64,000 nt of DNA from Omphiscola glabra (taxonomy: Eukaryota; Mollusca; Gastropoda; Lymnaeidae): positions 33,839,257 through 33,903,256 of the forward strand of contig OZ024801.1 in the NCBI GenBank assembly GCA_964017045.1, in the 5' to 3' direction. Positions 1 through 12,946 of this stretch are shown piece by piece. How positions within the stretch are numbered: the stretch's first letter is position 1; each line of letters starts with the position of its first letter. The notes beneath the pieces are model-generated. The model was not told the origin of the DNA. It saw only the letters and a list, made by a program, of their open reading frames with translations, and searched no databases. The position numbers were made by a program, and so were the translations under genes.

Positions 1-238
1 TGGTACATGATGGTTTGTGGCATTGGTACATGATGGTTTGTGAAATCGGTACATGATGGTTTGTGACATTGGTACATGATGGTTTGTGACATTGGTACAT
101 GATGGTTTGTGACATTGGTACATGATGGTTTCTGACATTGGTAGATGATGGTTTCTGACATTGGTAGATGATGGTTTGTGGCATTGGTAGATGATGGTTT
201 GTGGCATTGGTACATGATGGTTTGTGGCATTGGTATAT
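1..238. repeat. 23-bp minisatellite, cut by the window edge
   Basis: About ten head-to-tail copies of a 23-bp unit with core GGTACATGATGGTTTGTG followed by RCATT. A sub-variant has TAGATG in place of TACATG. The array starts before base 1, so its true length is unknown. It is non-coding as far as can be seen. Confidence 0.95.
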
Positions 239-433
239 GTCAGCAAAGGATAAGATTTTAAGTGAATTCCTCGAAGAACTGTACAGGTCAGTGAAGGCTG
301 AGATCCAGTGATCCTGGTCTTTGAGTTTGGACACGAAGAGAACGTTATTTGAAAATAATTTCTACAAGCCCATCTGGACAAAGTCTCAAAACAATTGGAA
401 CGGAAATGACGAGACCAAATTATTAACGTGTTA

Positions 434-435
<2 letters not shown>

Positions 436-492
<57 letters not shown>
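436..492. repeat. (TA)n microsatellite
   Basis: A nearly pure TA dinucleotide run of about 57 bp. It lies in otherwise unremarkable AT-rich sequence. Confidence 0.97.
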
Positions 493-494
<2 letters not shown>

Positions 495-1349
495 TTATCT
501 ATAAAGTCCATGTCTTCAAAAGTAAAAGAGAAAACGGTATGTTCAACGTTTTAAGCAAAATAGCAAAAGAATATAAATATATACATATATAACAATGATA
601 GCTTCGATTGATATAAGATATGTTACAAGGTCATTGATTGACTTCACTTAAAAAGAACCGTCAAACAAATAAATTGTAATGTGTTCTCGTTCTTTTAGTA
701 AGCCCTCCTCCTCCCCCCCTTCCCCACACTCTAAAAAAAACAACAACAAAAAAAACATGGATCGATGAAGCAGTGAAGCGAAAGGTATTGGATAATTTCA
801 CGAGGCATTGAGGCAACAGCAATGCAATCAGAGACTTTGGGTTGCCTTCTCCTCATCACGTTGGCTTCAGGAGATACAAGGGTCCACATAGGACACAAAC
901 TGTTGTTCTCAGAGTCAGCTCCCTATCCCCTCCCCCTTCTCCAGCATCCCCTTCTAAAAAAAAATAATTGTTTTTTTTCCCTTTTTAGGTCTAACAAAAA
1001 GCTCGATAGCAGCTCATGCGGTAATTATGTCATTTTAAAGAGATTTTTATTTTCTCTCGCCGCTAGATGAAACACTGGAAGCATCCCCGATCAGAGGAGG
1101 AAGAATACAAGGAGGCAGGGCGCTTCCTCGGCTAATCAAGTTTGGGCTTGAGGTTGTTGTGTATGGGGTCGGCAAGGGTGGGGGTGCAGTGTCGCCCTGC
1201 AGAAATCATTATTAACGAGCGGAATCTTGGCATCTGACCCTCGGGACATCATATTGTGTGGAGTGGTCAGATATGGGGTGCCCCGGGGGGGGGGATAGGA
1301 GCCGTAATAAATAGCCAAACAAAAACTGCAAGTAGATGAACAGAAGGAA
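493..1349. other. unassigned unique sequence
   Basis: No gene, RNA or transposon signature is recognised. Short open frames here lack homology that I can recognise and lack clear splice context. Poly-A, poly-T and poly-G runs are present, for example G9 near 1,285. Confidence 0.5.
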
Positions 1350-1435
1350 AATAGAAGACGTATAGAAGACACATAAACGACACATAGACGAAGCATAGAA
1401 GACGCATAGGCGGCACATAGAAGACACATAGAGAA
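1350..1435. repeat. degenerate ~11-bp tandem repeat
   Basis: About eight degenerate copies of AGAAGACACAT-like units. On the minus strand they give Cys/Tyr/Val/Phe-rich open frames that are repeat artefacts. Confidence 0.75.
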
Positions 1436-1732
1436 ATGAATGGCAATTGGGCGGATACAAAGATAGACGGAAGAAAGCTAGATTTAAAAAACAGAAAAAT
1501 TACAGCCATTTAGGTTTTGTCTAAGTGTATAGCTTTTGTTTTACTATATAGTATAGTGCGTCCAAAACGAAATTTGACGAAAATTTGATCGTGTGAACTG
1601 AACAAAAAAAATTCAACGAAAATTTCGTTCCACCAAACTTCCGTCGATAACTTTTCCATCGATGAAATTTCTTTCAAACAAATTTCCGGTAACCTCTGAC
1701 TTCTGATAGATGACCGAAAACTTCAGTAACTT

Positions 1733-1858
1733 TCGGCCAGTTGGCCGAAACCGAAATTAAGCCGAAAGTTAAATTTTCAGTTTCGGCCGAAACCGAAAGT
1801 TGGCCGAAAGGGATCAAATGGCAACTTTCGGCGCCGAACTCGAAGCTGAAGTTCGGTC
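1733..1858. repeat. GGCCGAAA / TTTCGGCC inverted-repeat cluster
   Basis: At least eight occurrences of (C)CGAAA or TTTCGG in both orientations, including TTTCGGCCGAAA, an exact 12-bp palindrome. The cluster can fold into several hairpins. It could be the end of an unrecognised foldback or MITE-type element, but no target duplication was found. Confidence 0.6.
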
Positions 1859-2398
1859 GATCTCTAGCGTGTATGCTTATGCATGTATGTGTGCGTGTGT
1901 GCGTGACTAAAAAGACCGGGTATAATGATATATGGAGGTATTTATTTTTGGATAAAAAACTATTTATTAAGTGGTAGGGGTTAGGGGCAGACATAAACTT
2001 CATAAATATTGTTGTCCTGCTACTTACATCACATTTGTTATCACACAGCGCTGATATTAAAAATGTTTCCAATGGATCTTTACAAATCACTGTCCTATAG
2101 TAAAAAAATATAAATTTTTAACAGATTGGTGTTGAATAGAAAATATAGTTCACACAGGTAGTGATGGCGGGCCAAAGTTTTGAAAGAATGGAACCCCCTC
2201 TTATGGTTAATCCAATAGGCAAACGGGTTGGTCCATGGCTCACCCACCCCAAAGCTTTATCATGAATAGTATTATACGCCCCCGTGTAAATGTATGAAGT
2301 GAATGAACCTCAGAGTAAGACATTTGTATTTGTGCGGACAGATATCAAACATTTTGCTATCTATTGTTTGTTTTCAAATTCACGGAGGTCATAAAGCA
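1859..2398. other. unassigned unique sequence
   Basis: AT-rich sequence with no supported feature. Confidence 0.45.
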
Positions 2399-2517
2399 CG
2401 CATAGGAAAGCCAAAGAGTCTAAGTACTCCGCACTTTCTGAGAACCCCCGCGGGTAGGCATAGGAAATCCAAAGAGTCTAAGGTATACTCCGCACAGTCT
2501 GAGAAACCCAGCGGGTA
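2399..2517. repeat. two-copy ~60-bp direct repeat
   Basis: Two adjacent copies share GCATAGGAAA, CCAAAGAGTCTAAG, ACTCCGCAC and TCTGAGAA segments and end in GCGGGTA. The second copy carries small insertions. Confidence 0.85.
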
Positions 2518-3874
2518 AACCGTTAAAGCCGAAGCACGAATCTAGGGGTAACAGAGAAATGTGTCTTGGAAGATCTCAAATATTGAACAGAGAAATCGTA
2601 TAAGTGACATCAGGTCCTGTGGGTTCCTTGCAAATTTTTTTTGTGAGACATGAGAAAATCGCAAGAGGCCCTAAAACTTTTCTTTCCCTCCATGTGTCCA
2701 TCACAGAATGTCTTTGTAAATACATATCTTTTAAATAGGATACATTTAAAAAAAAAAAATTAATGTCATAATTATTGTTTAACAGCTATTGTTCAGATTT
2801 TTAAAAAAAAAAGTAATTAAGAGGTTAGAAAGCTAAGCGAAAGTAGAGATTTTTCAACAACAACAAAAAATCAAAAAAAATTAAATGAAACAAACTTTGT
2901 GTTTCTTGTTCAGAATTTCATTTTTTTATTTAAATCTTATTTTCTATTCTTCAGAAATTTTACAAAAGTTCCGTATTAGTTAAAATAGGCTGACACCTTA
3001 AAACCCCTAACACACACCCCAAACACCCCCCACCCCCACCCCCATCCACCCCAAAAAAATTCACGAAACTCCACATCTCAGTTTGGGGGTTTTTGTGGTT
3101 TTTTTCGTCGATCGCATGAGAACCAGTTATGGCGTCAGAGAGACATTGCTTCATTTTCGAGAGAGGTTCGATGTGGAATGTGTGAAAATCTGAAGGAAAA
3201 AAAGGGAAAAAAATAAAAAATTTCACCTCGAAGACAAGACCAAGGGGAGGTCAGAGGTGGCGGGGGGGAGGGAGGTCAGAGGTGACGACAAGCTTAAATA
3301 AGGGAAAATTATCTCAGCCACTGCCAGCATCCGGGGGTCCTTCCGCGTGAGTTGTTGTCAGCTGGGAATAAGGAGTGACATGCGCTAATGCAGATGCGGG
3401 GGTCACTCTGACAGGCGTAATGGTGGGGGGGGAGAGAGAGAGCAAGGGGTTTCTGTGATGGTGGGGGTGGGGAGACGAGGGGGTCATGGCGTGACAAGGT
3501 CGAGGGGGATGTGACCTTGAGGTCAGGGTGATAGATGACAATAATTACGGTGGTGTTATCAGAGGGTGCCCACATTTCACAAGAGGGGGAGAGGGTGGGG
3601 CTGCAGTGGAGGAAAAATGAGAAGTGCCATGTCACATGCGTCGTCTTGCCCCCACCCCCGTCGGGCCTGATGGAGCGAGACAGAGGAGGGAGTCCGGCGG
3701 TCCCTGGAGGTTTCGTTGACATCGTTGCCGTCGGGGGTGTGTGAACGCCTCGAAAACAACGTCTTCTTGTTTTACAGTGAGTTTTTGAGAGGGGGGGGGG
3801 GGGGTTCGAGACATTTCATCGCGAGCCACTACCGGATTCGATCGACAGAGCGACAGTGTTTGACATCAAATGTA
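2518..3874. other. unassigned sequence with G-rich patches
   Basis: No supported gene. It has a G14 run at 3,791-3,804 and GA/GT-rich patches at 3,240-3,500. The proline- or serine-rich frames on the minus strand between 3,309 and 3,722 reflect base composition and show no recognisable domain. Confidence 0.45.
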
Positions 3875-4674
3875 ACATTACTCTGTCATTCAACTTAACA
3901 TTACTCTGTCATTTAACTTAACATTACTCTGTCATTCAACTTAACATTACTCTGTCATTTAACTTAACATTACTCTGTCATTCAACTTAACATTACTCTG
4001 TCATTCAACTTAACATTACTCTGTCATTTAACTTAACATTACTCTGTCATTTAACTTAACATTACTCTGTCATTCAACTTAACATTACTCTGTCATTCAA
4101 CTTAACATTACTCTGTCATTCAACTTAACATTACTCTGTCATTCAACTTAACATTACTCTGTCATTCAACTTAACATTACTCTGTCATTTAACTTAACAT
4201 TGCTCTGTCATTTAACTTAACATTACTCTGTCATTCAACTTAACATGACTCTGTCATTCAACTTAACATTACTCTGTCATTCAACTTAACATTACTCTGT
4301 CATTCAACTTAACATGACTCTGTCATTCAACTTAACATTACTCTGTCATTCAACTTAACATTGCTCTGTCATTCAACTTAACATTACTCTGTCATTTAAC
4401 TTAACATTACTCTGTCATTCAACTTAACATTACTCTGTCATTCAACTTAACATTACTCTGTCATTTAACTTAACATTACTCTGTCATTCAACTTAACATT
4501 ACTCTTTCATTCAACTTAACATTACTCTGTCATTCAACTTAACATTACTCTGTCATTCAACTTAACATTACTCTGTCATTTAACTTAACATTACTCTGTC
4601 ATTTAACTTAACATTACTCTGTCATTTAACTTAACATTACTCTGTCATTTAACTTAACATTACTCTGTCATTTA
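3875..4674. repeat. 23-bp minisatellite, about 35 units
   Basis: The unit reads ACATTACTCTGTCATTCAAC plus TTA. The main polymorphism is CATTC versus CATTT, with rare ACATGAC and ACATTGC variants. There are almost no indels, so the array stays in register over 800 bp, which indicates recent homogenisation. The unit carries stops in most frames and cannot encode protein. Confidence 0.97.
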
Positions 4675-4955
4675 AAAGTGATGTCAACCGTTGAAGTTAA
4701 AATGATTCAAAAATTAACCTTAACGATTGATTACACATTATAAGAAATGATTTTAACTGATTAAAGTAAAGCTATTAATCATTGTCCCAGACCTAGTCAC
4801 GGTTAACATTGTATAATAATGGCGCACATATCACCGCTACAGAGTCGGATCTATAGTTATTGGCGATCAGGGGCGTAGTTGAACATTAAATTGTTAATAT
4901 AAAATAAAATGTATCCTATCAATATTATGTTTTTATGTATACGTGTCTTGTTACG
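4675..4955. other. unassigned unique sequence
   Basis: AT-rich flank of the preceding array with nothing recognisable. Confidence 0.4.
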
Positions 4956-5140
4956 CACCGCTAAGTGTATAGAGAATTCAATCTCTTATTGAACTATATG
5001 GCTCGTTGACAAACGGTACGCAACGAAAGACGATACCATACGTTAAATACAGTGATACAGAAACGATATCCAAACTGGGGCTCATTACAATTAATACTTT
5101 TATCAAGTTAATGTAATATTACAAAATAAAATAAAGAATA
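4956..5140 (+). repeat. dispersed repeat, copy 1 of 2
   Basis: This region resembles 53,990-54,150. Both share GGCTCGTT, a following AAACRGT, AAGGACGATACCA or its AAGACGATACCA form, GAACGATA-like segments and GGGGCT followed by AATTAATA. The order is the same but point divergence is considerable. It is a remnant of an interspersed family that I cannot name. Confidence 0.6.
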
Positions 5141-6880
5141 AAAACTAAATCTAAATATTAATTACATATTTGTTATGTGTTCTTTTGATAGTGTTGTCAG
5201 TGAGCAATACAGTTCTTTTTTTGTTTTTTTTCGGAACTTCCCCATAGATGGCACCACGCGTTTATTAAATGATAAATGGGCTTCGAGGCTATTTCCGGGG
5301 GAGAAGAGTATGTTTTAAGCTTTTAAGCGTTGGAGTTGGAGATTAATGGATGGTGATTCCTAAGTGAAACATTTAGTGTTAATAACGGTAATCAAAGATA
5401 GACTCTGGGATAGGCAAGTAGCGAAGTGTTAGCAGCTGGAAAAGAAACATTATTGGATTATATTAAATTGATCAATACATTCTTTTATTTATAACTGTTA
5501 CTGAGGAGTTTCCTGGTCATTCATTTAGGGTTTTGTGTTGTCTTCGTTGCATTCCTCAACAACGTCTGGATTACTGAACTATCACAGAGAGGAGTGGTCC
5601 CCTTATTATCCAACACCAATACTCAACAAGAGTTACTTCGTGGTGGCCTCAGAGTTATCCAGTGGTGGCATCAGTGATTCTCCTTGGTGGCCTCCGGCCG
5701 GGGTACTCTGTGGCCTCAGAGTTACTTCGTGGTGGCCTCAGAGTTATTAAAGATCGTACCAAAATCCGCGCGCCGCACTGGAAACCGTAGCCCCGATATC
5801 CCTGGCAATATTTGACCAAACTGACAATTTGCTTTCCTTCTAATACCATTTGAGCGCTGGTCAGCGATCGTGCCGTGTTTGGTTAGCCGGAGAAAGCTCA
5901 ACACGGGGGCCGTGAGGTCCGTCGCTTTCTCCTTCTCACTGACCACGGCGCTGTCCATTTCAATGTTGTTAGAACGATTGAAACATTGTAGCAGGGAGCG
6001 CCTCACACCCCCTTCCCCTCCCCCCACGAGCCGCTTCTTCCATTCAGTGGTCAGTTCTGTGATCATTCTCATCATTACTGGACCCACCTGTCTTCTTGCC
6101 GTCTTCAGTAAGAAAAGTCCAGCATTTTGGAATTTTTTGTGTGGTTTTTCTTCCCGGAGCCATGTTTGCTATCTAGGGGTCAAGTCTCGGAGGGCCATAA
6201 AGGGAGTCGGTGGCTATTGTCAGTGGCCGGGGGTGACCAGTAATTGGGCAAATAGCAGTCAGGTATAGGGGTACCAGAGTTTCAAAAGGGGTGACGAATT
6301 TATGAGTCCACTGTCAGGTGAGACGCACAGAAAGGCTGATCGAATTGGGGGCAGGTATACAACGAATAAATCGGTCACTATTTTTGTACGTATACATTTG
6401 TATGCTTAGAAAACAGAGTCAGTAGAGAAAGGGAGTTTTCAGTAGTAGACAGTCTTATTTTGTATTACACTACAAATTTGTTTCAAAACATTAAGCTGAC
6501 TTAAATTGATATTTGAAAATGCTTGAAATATTTAAAAAAACACGGCCATGGTGATGAATTTATTAATAGGTGTTTTTAGAAAAATTATATATAAACTTGA
6601 CACATTAGCGTCTATTGCCTCCTGTCTTCCAACCCCCAATTCATATCCCCCTCCCCCCCCCCCCCCCGGCCATTGCTGAGCAACCCTTGCAACCAGTGAA
6701 TTATCCCCTTCAAAACCACAAACACTAACATCGCGAATCCCTGTGAAACATAGGAGCCAGAATAATCAATTCACTGATCGTGGGCCCTCAACACTTTGAA
6801 GAACAAGACGAAGAAGATGTGTGATGTTTTATGATCTTATTCATAGAATAAAACGCGATGAAAACACCATGGGGTTCAAA
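5141..6880. other. unassigned unique sequence
   Basis: No gene is supported. It contains short TCAGAGTTA/GTGGTGGCCTC direct repeats at 5,640-5,750, a C15 run at 6,653-6,667 and several open frames without recognisable protein features. Confidence 0.4.
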
Positions 6881-7378
6881 ACCACAACTCAGATTTTTAT
6901 CCCCAACTCCGTTAGATTTTTATCCCCAACTCCGTTAGATTTTTATCACCAACTCCGTTAGATTTTTATTCCCAACTCCGTTAAATTTTTATCCACAACT
7001 CAGATTTTTATCCCCAACTCCGTTAGATTTTTATCCCCAACTCCGTTAGATTTTTATCCCCAACTCCGTTAGATTTTTATCCCCAACTCCGTTAGATTTT
7101 TATCCACAACTCAGATTTTTATCCCCAACTCCGTTAGATTTTTATCCCCAACTCCGTTAGATTTTTATCCACAACTCAGATTTTTATCCCCAACTCCGTT
7201 AGATTTTTATCCCCAACTCCGTTAGATTTTTATCCCCAACTCCGTTAGATTTTTATCCCGAACTCCGTTAGATTTTTATCACCAACTCCGTTAGATTTTT
7301 ATCCCCAACTCCGTTAGATTTTCATCCCCAACTCCGTTAGATTTTTATCCCCAACTCCGTTAGATTTTTATCCCCAAC
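6881..7378. repeat. 23-bp minisatellite with 18-19-bp short variant
   Basis: About 22 units of GTTAGATTTTTATCCCCAAC followed by TCC. They are interspersed with shortened units in which CTCCGTTAGATT is reduced to CTCAGATT. The short variant recurs at about 6,885, 6,990, 7,105 and 7,170, which suggests block duplication inside the array. Confidence 0.95.
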
Positions 7379-8426
7379 AGGAAGTAATCATTTTACTGCC
7401 ATCTGCTGCAGGCGGCCAGAACTATAATCCATGGACATGTCCGACGACCAGTTCTGACAAGCGTGTCACAGTCAAATTCACCTGTAAACACCCTTGTACT
7501 TCTCACCCTCGCTGAATACGTTGTATGATTACTGTCAGTGTTAGCGCCCCCGTTCTCTCCCCAACCCTCCCCTATTCAACACGCGTACAACCCCTTTAAC
7601 ATACCCTTCCATCTTCTCAGCTAACGAAAGTGGGGTAAAGCCCTAAGATACCATGCAATCACGTCGACACGGCTGACTTAGCCCCAGACCGGGCACGCCC
7701 CTGATGAGGTAGGAGGGTGAATCCTAATGACCGGTCGTTAACTTAAAATGACCGTCTCGCATCCTTTAAATTGCCGCGGCCGTGTCTGACGGCCACGGCT
7801 GGTCGCTTCCCGTTTAGTGGTGTTTCTCATTCATCCGTCGCCCTTGTCCTGACCTTGGGGTCTGTGGAGTTAAGAGCTGCATTGAGCTAAGGTGCCCATT
7901 TCTCTGAGCGTCTGAGTAGAAAATTGCAGTATAGAAGACTCTTTAACATTTACCCGGACAATGTTCGTCCGTCGTGAGTCGAAAACCACGTGTCGGTACC
8001 GTTTTTGGTGTGTGTGTGTGGGGATCGAAGCTAAATTTACGTATATCGATACCACGTCGCACAGATTTACGACTTACGAGTGGTGCTTCAGACACATCTT
8101 GCAAGTCTTTACAGATCACTATTATGCGGTTAAGATATGGGAATCACTGTTATAATTGTTTAGAGTCGTAATTGTAATGGAAAGATTTCCGAAGTGTAAC
8201 ACAGGGGAGAGGTCATAATTTTATTGCCAGTGTGATTTTAGTGAGAGGAATATAATTATACTGCACACATTTTGCTTATATATATATATATATATGTATA
8301 ACCATCTCAAACACACACACACATATATATATACATACATACTGGTTTGTAATGCACAGGAGGTGTTGGATCTGAAGGGGAAACAAATAAATACATTGTC
8401 AGTTGTTTTGTGAACATGATAAATTG
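7379..8426. other. unassigned sequence with short microsatellites
   Basis: No gene is supported. A (TA)n run lies at about 8,278-8,296 and an (AC)n/(AT)n run at about 8,311-8,332. GC content is higher near 7,640-7,860, without a clear exon. Confidence 0.4.
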
Positions 8427-8792
8427 ATGATGGACACAGATTATAATGGTCATAGATAGTGGATACAGATAGTGGACACTGATTATAGTGGACATAGATA
8501 GTGGCTACAGATAGTGGAAACATATTATAGTGTACATAGATAGTGGATATATATAGTGGAAACAGATATTGGATATAGATATTGGACACATATTATAGTG
8601 GACATAGATAGTGGATATATATAGTGGAGATAGTGGATATAAATATTGGACACATATTATAGTGGGTATAGACAGTGGGAAAAGATAGTAGATATAGTTG
8701 GTGGACACGGATATTGGACATAGACAGTGGATAAATATAGTATATATATAAATAGTAGCCATAGATAGTGGACATACGTAGAGGACACATAT
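8427..8792. repeat. degenerate ATAGATAGTGGA-type minisatellite
   Basis: Multiple nested copies of ATAGATAGTGGA and GGACACATATTATAGTGG form an irregular 24-50-bp periodicity. Minus-strand frames are Tyr/Ile/His/Ser repeats and are artefacts of the repeat. Confidence 0.88.
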
Positions 8793-8962
8793 TGTTGGAT
8801 TTTGTCTCATCCAAGATTACCATCCGATCGACAGTTATGTTTTTAAGATATTTAACACGTTGTTTTTTTCTTTCCTAAACGCATTTTTTAAAAATTTCAA
8901 ATAATAATAAAAATATATCTTCATATATATTTGATATACCAGAAATATTTAACAAAATTATG

Positions 8963-9328
8963 ACATATGCTGGGGTTGATGTCATATGCTGGGGTTTATG
9001 TCATATGCCAGGGTTGATGTCATATGCCGGGGTTGATGTCATATGCTGGGTTGATGTCATATGCTAGGGTTGATGTCATATGCTGGGGTTGATGTCATAT
9101 GCCGGGGTTGATGTCATATGCCGGGGTTTATGTCATATGCTGGGGTTTATGTCATATTCCGGGGTTGATGTCATACGCTGGGGTTGATGTCATATGCCAG
9201 GGTTGATGTCATATAATGGTCTTGATGTCATATGCTGGGGTTGATGTCATACGCTGGGGTTGATATCATATTCTGGGTTTGATATCATATAATGGTCTTG
9301 ATGTCATATTCGGGAGTTGATGTCATAA
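8963..9328. repeat. 19-bp minisatellite, about 19 units
   Basis: The unit is GATGTCATATGCTGGGGTT with CTGG/CCGG/CCAG and TTGAT/TTTAT variants. The right end is more degenerate, with ATAATGGTC units. Confidence 0.95.
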
Positions 9329-9984
9329 AATTATTTAATGTCCAAAAAAAACTTTTTAATGAGTTGTTTTTCTGATTCTTGTCTGCCCTAAGAATAAAAT
9401 CATGAAAAAATCTTCCTCCCCCCCCTCCTTCCCAAATGTCATGACTGGGAATGTCATGCGTTCAGGTGAAGCCACCCAAATGACGTACTGCGGAATGCTC
9501 CTATTTTTTACACGCCAAGGATAATTAGGGGGCGGTAACCGGTGCCCTAAACGTAATGCTGGGTTGTTTTTTTTTTAACGTTCGGCTCCTATTTTAACGG
9601 GGCAACCCGGGAGAATCTTTAACGGGACAGAAGATAGGGCCATTAAAGGGGATCAGACCAAGGGGGCCAGCCGCGCATTGTCGCCCAACCTTACGGTGGC
9701 AGACGTGGTCGGGTTGACAACGGAAGGCAATTAGGACGATCTTAAAACGTGTGATTACGCCTCTGATATACGAGGGGTGACGCCATCGTTTTTGCAATGG
9801 CCATTACCGAAGGGGTGACAACGGGAACGCAATACCCAGAGCGGTCGTCCGGCGGAGTTTATGCCGACAGTGTTTAGAACGTGGGAGATGTGAACGGAAA
9901 TAAAAATAACGGCACGAGGCCATTTTTTTCCAGCCATGACTTGTGAGAAAATGCGCTTAGTGGGGAAATGTCTTGATTTCATTT
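9329..9984. other. unassigned, relatively GC-rich unique sequence
   Basis: GC is higher than in neighbouring DNA from about 9,580 to 9,900, and there are open frames on the minus strand. No domain, splice pair or protein family is recognisable, so no gene is called. Confidence 0.4.
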
Positions 9985-10560
9985 AGGGAGAAAAAGGAAA
10001 GTTGTGTTTACACGGGAGTCGGGTAGGTAAGTGTCAGAAGGGTGGTCATCTAGAGAAGAAATGGGAGAGGAATGGAATTGAGGGTGAGGAGAAATTGAAT
10101 GAAACAAAAAACGGGGTTTAGGAAGAAGAAAGATGTTGGAGCGATGGAGAAAGGATGAAAGCGGATGAAGGGAGGTTCTGAGGAGAGAAAGTAGAATGGG
10201 ATGGAAGGATGAAATGGGTAGAATGGGAGGGGAAAAAAAGAAAAGGGAGAGAGCGCTAAACGAATGAAAGAAGGAGCAAGGGGTGACAGAAGAGAGGAGA
10301 GAGAGTGGGAAGAGGAAGAGAAGGAGAGCGAGCTGGGGAACGGGAGGGATGGAGAGAAAGAAGGGGAGAGGGAAGAAAATAGGGCAGAGTATGTGGAGCG
10401 ATTGATAGAGGAGAATGTCAGGAAGAATAAAAGAAGTAAAGGAGAGGGAGAACGAAAGAGGGGATGAAGGAGGAATGTAGTGGGCGGGGGGCAGAAGTGT
10501 GGACAGGGGGGAAGGAAAGGAGGGTTTGAAGGGAAGAGATGAGGGCAGTAGACGGGGGAA
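9985..10560. repeat. ~575-bp strand-asymmetric purine-rich tract
   Basis: The plus strand is overwhelmingly A and G without being a simple repeat. This produces long Ser/Pro/Leu/Phe frames on the minus strand and Glu/Arg/Lys frames on the plus strand. Such mirror-like purine tracts can adopt triplex structure (general knowledge). The open frames are not credible genes. Confidence 0.85.
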
Positions 10561-10961
10561 GAAGGTAAGGAGGGTACGAGTGAGGTAGATAACAATCAAC
10601 ATCAATTATTCCTTTATGCCGTTTAAAATGTTGCTGTGTGGCTTTTGTTGACACACTGAAATGTATAAACCTTCATTTCGCTTTGAACTAGAATTTCCAT
10701 AAAATTTTCCGCGGTGGAGACCTCCAAAGTGTCCGACTGTTCCACACCAAGATGTTAGCACAGTCGGCCAATGTTCTGAAGACGGGAGGGAAATTAGCAT
10801 TCAGGCACGGGCTAATAGAAAATGCCTTTGAGTCGGTTGACTGGTCACAAGTGGCTTTCACGGTCGTGATTACCACAATGCATTAATCAGGTGTTTTTAA
10901 AAAACCCCTTTTTGGAGGGGTTTTATTTGGATTGGAGAATCTTGTTTGATAGCAAGTGAAA

Positions 10962-10997
<36 letters not shown>

Positions 10998-12946
10998 GGC
11001 TTTGTCGCATGGTGTGGTGATAGTCGTGAGTCGTGGGCGCTTCTATTCTCGTCATTTATGCTTGCAACCCTCCTGATTAATATGCAGGTAGGGTACGGTA
11101 AGGCCTCGTTTGGTTTGCCCTGACAACACGCCCCGATGAAAGGGGCGGGTAACTCTGAGGGGGGAAATGAAGGGAAAATACTCTTCCGAAATATCCTTTT
11201 ATGTTCGACGCGGTGGGAAATTAATTCTAAACAAGCCGCACGGGTGCACAAGAGATAAGTACTAACCGAGCCGGAACGGAGGCGATGCCTAGAAGACAAA
11301 CACAGATTAAGTTTAAAATAAACGTAGATGTGATTAGAATGCACACGTTTGAAGTCAGTAGATTTTATAGACCGAATCTGTCATCAAAATTCAGGAATTT
11401 AGTTGTTAATCTATAAAAATAAAAAAAATACACCAACTTTACTTTTCGGAAAGTGAAAACAAAAATAAATTTTAATTTTTTTTTTAACGAAAATCTTAGA
11501 TCTAGGTCTAACCCATCTCCGTTTTTCAAAATTAAATTTTCAAGTGTGTAAAATGATTGGGTTTTGATATTCATGGGTATGCTTATATAAATGTACCCAA
11601 TTTTTTGTAAACGCCAGTTATTTTCTTAATTGGTTAACATAATGTTTATTTGTAAAAAGAGACTGTAACATTTCTTTTTCTCAATAATGTAATAACCTAG
11701 GATATAACATAGGATTTAAATATATTGTCATCCACTTAAAAATGTACACATCCTATTTCCTACCTCCGCTATTATCTATTACTTATCGAAATTCGTTCCT
11801 TTTATATATATATATCGGTATATATTTTTAAAAATCCCTTCACATAAATCTGGGCTGACATAAATCTGGGCTTATTTAAATCTGAATGTATAAAGTTAGA
11901 CAGTGACTTTGGCGAGTTGGAGTCAGCGACAGTATCGAGACAAAACTAATTCGGAAAAAGCTCTCCCAGTGTGACACCACCCTTTACGCAACGCCCTGCG
12001 AGGCCTGTATATATCTTACGACCTTTTAATGTCCAGCCCTGACTGCTCCTCCGGTCCGTCGCCGTAAGCAAGTATGCTGGAAACGTGACAATAGCCGGTC
12101 CGGCAGCAGGCCTGACCCCTGTCACCCCGGGGCAGTGAGACTGCCTCGCCGGATCCGATTGCGTCACCAAAAATGACCAGCGGTCACGTCACTCCACGTG
12201 ATTTATCGGCCGCGGCTGGATTAATGGATCACCGCGTCGACGTCGTCTTGGAGGTGGATAGATTGCTCGGCATTTCTTCTTAATCGCCTGGTTACATCCA
12301 CTCCCGTGACTCGGTCCGACCCAAATCTTGGGATACCTCGGTTTAGTAGACTTTTGACCGAAATGCCAAACACACGGTGGGCTGTGGGGACTAATGACCC
12401 CGTTTGGAAAACTTGTACAAAATTTCGTGCCTGATGCATAAAGTACGCTTAAGGTCAATCGCTGTCTTTAAATGACCTTTTTAGGACAGCACGAGGACAG
12501 GTTGTTGGTGTGTGTTTTGTCCCTTCCGTCTCTTAGACCTTGTTATCTAAATGGGTCGTGTGTACACAACCGCCTGGGAGTCTTATGTCAATACCTAACA
12601 GAGGACATCTCTGTCCACAAACACGTTCTATCTAACGTTTGGTTATGTCATCTTAGACAGACAGCAGGCGCAATATAATGTCAATACGCACTAAGGCAGT
12701 TATCTAGGCTGGAGCTGTTACTGATTCAAACAGATCGCAAACCCATCTTCTTCCACACTCCCCCCCCCCGGGCACCAGTTCACCCCACTCTTCCAAGTAC
12801 CAAAATGGCTTAATTAACTGGTGTGCTTTATACATCGTTCCAGGTTTCCTTCTATTTACATAAGGCCATAAGATGTGTGTATTTGGGGCGTTAGAAATGA
12901 CGTTCTTAAAGGTCTACAACTGGAGGCGTCTTGCTGTAGATGAGGT
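10561..12946. other. unassigned unique sequence with one (GA)n run
   Basis: A (GA)n microsatellite lies at about 10,967-10,994. Elsewhere there are AT-rich and moderate-GC stretches. The frames on the minus strand (10,883-11,344; 11,946-12,170; 12,189-12,458) show no recognisable domains. Confidence 0.4.

Noticed and set aside
10264..10467. Glu/Arg/Lys-rich frame resembling a nuclear coiled-coil protein
   Set aside because: Composition follows the purine tract; no heptad pattern or upstream promoter or exon context.
9979..10605. 208-codon Ser/Pro/Phe/Leu-rich minus frame
   Set aside because: Explained by the strand-asymmetric purine tract; overlapping alternative frames are equally open.
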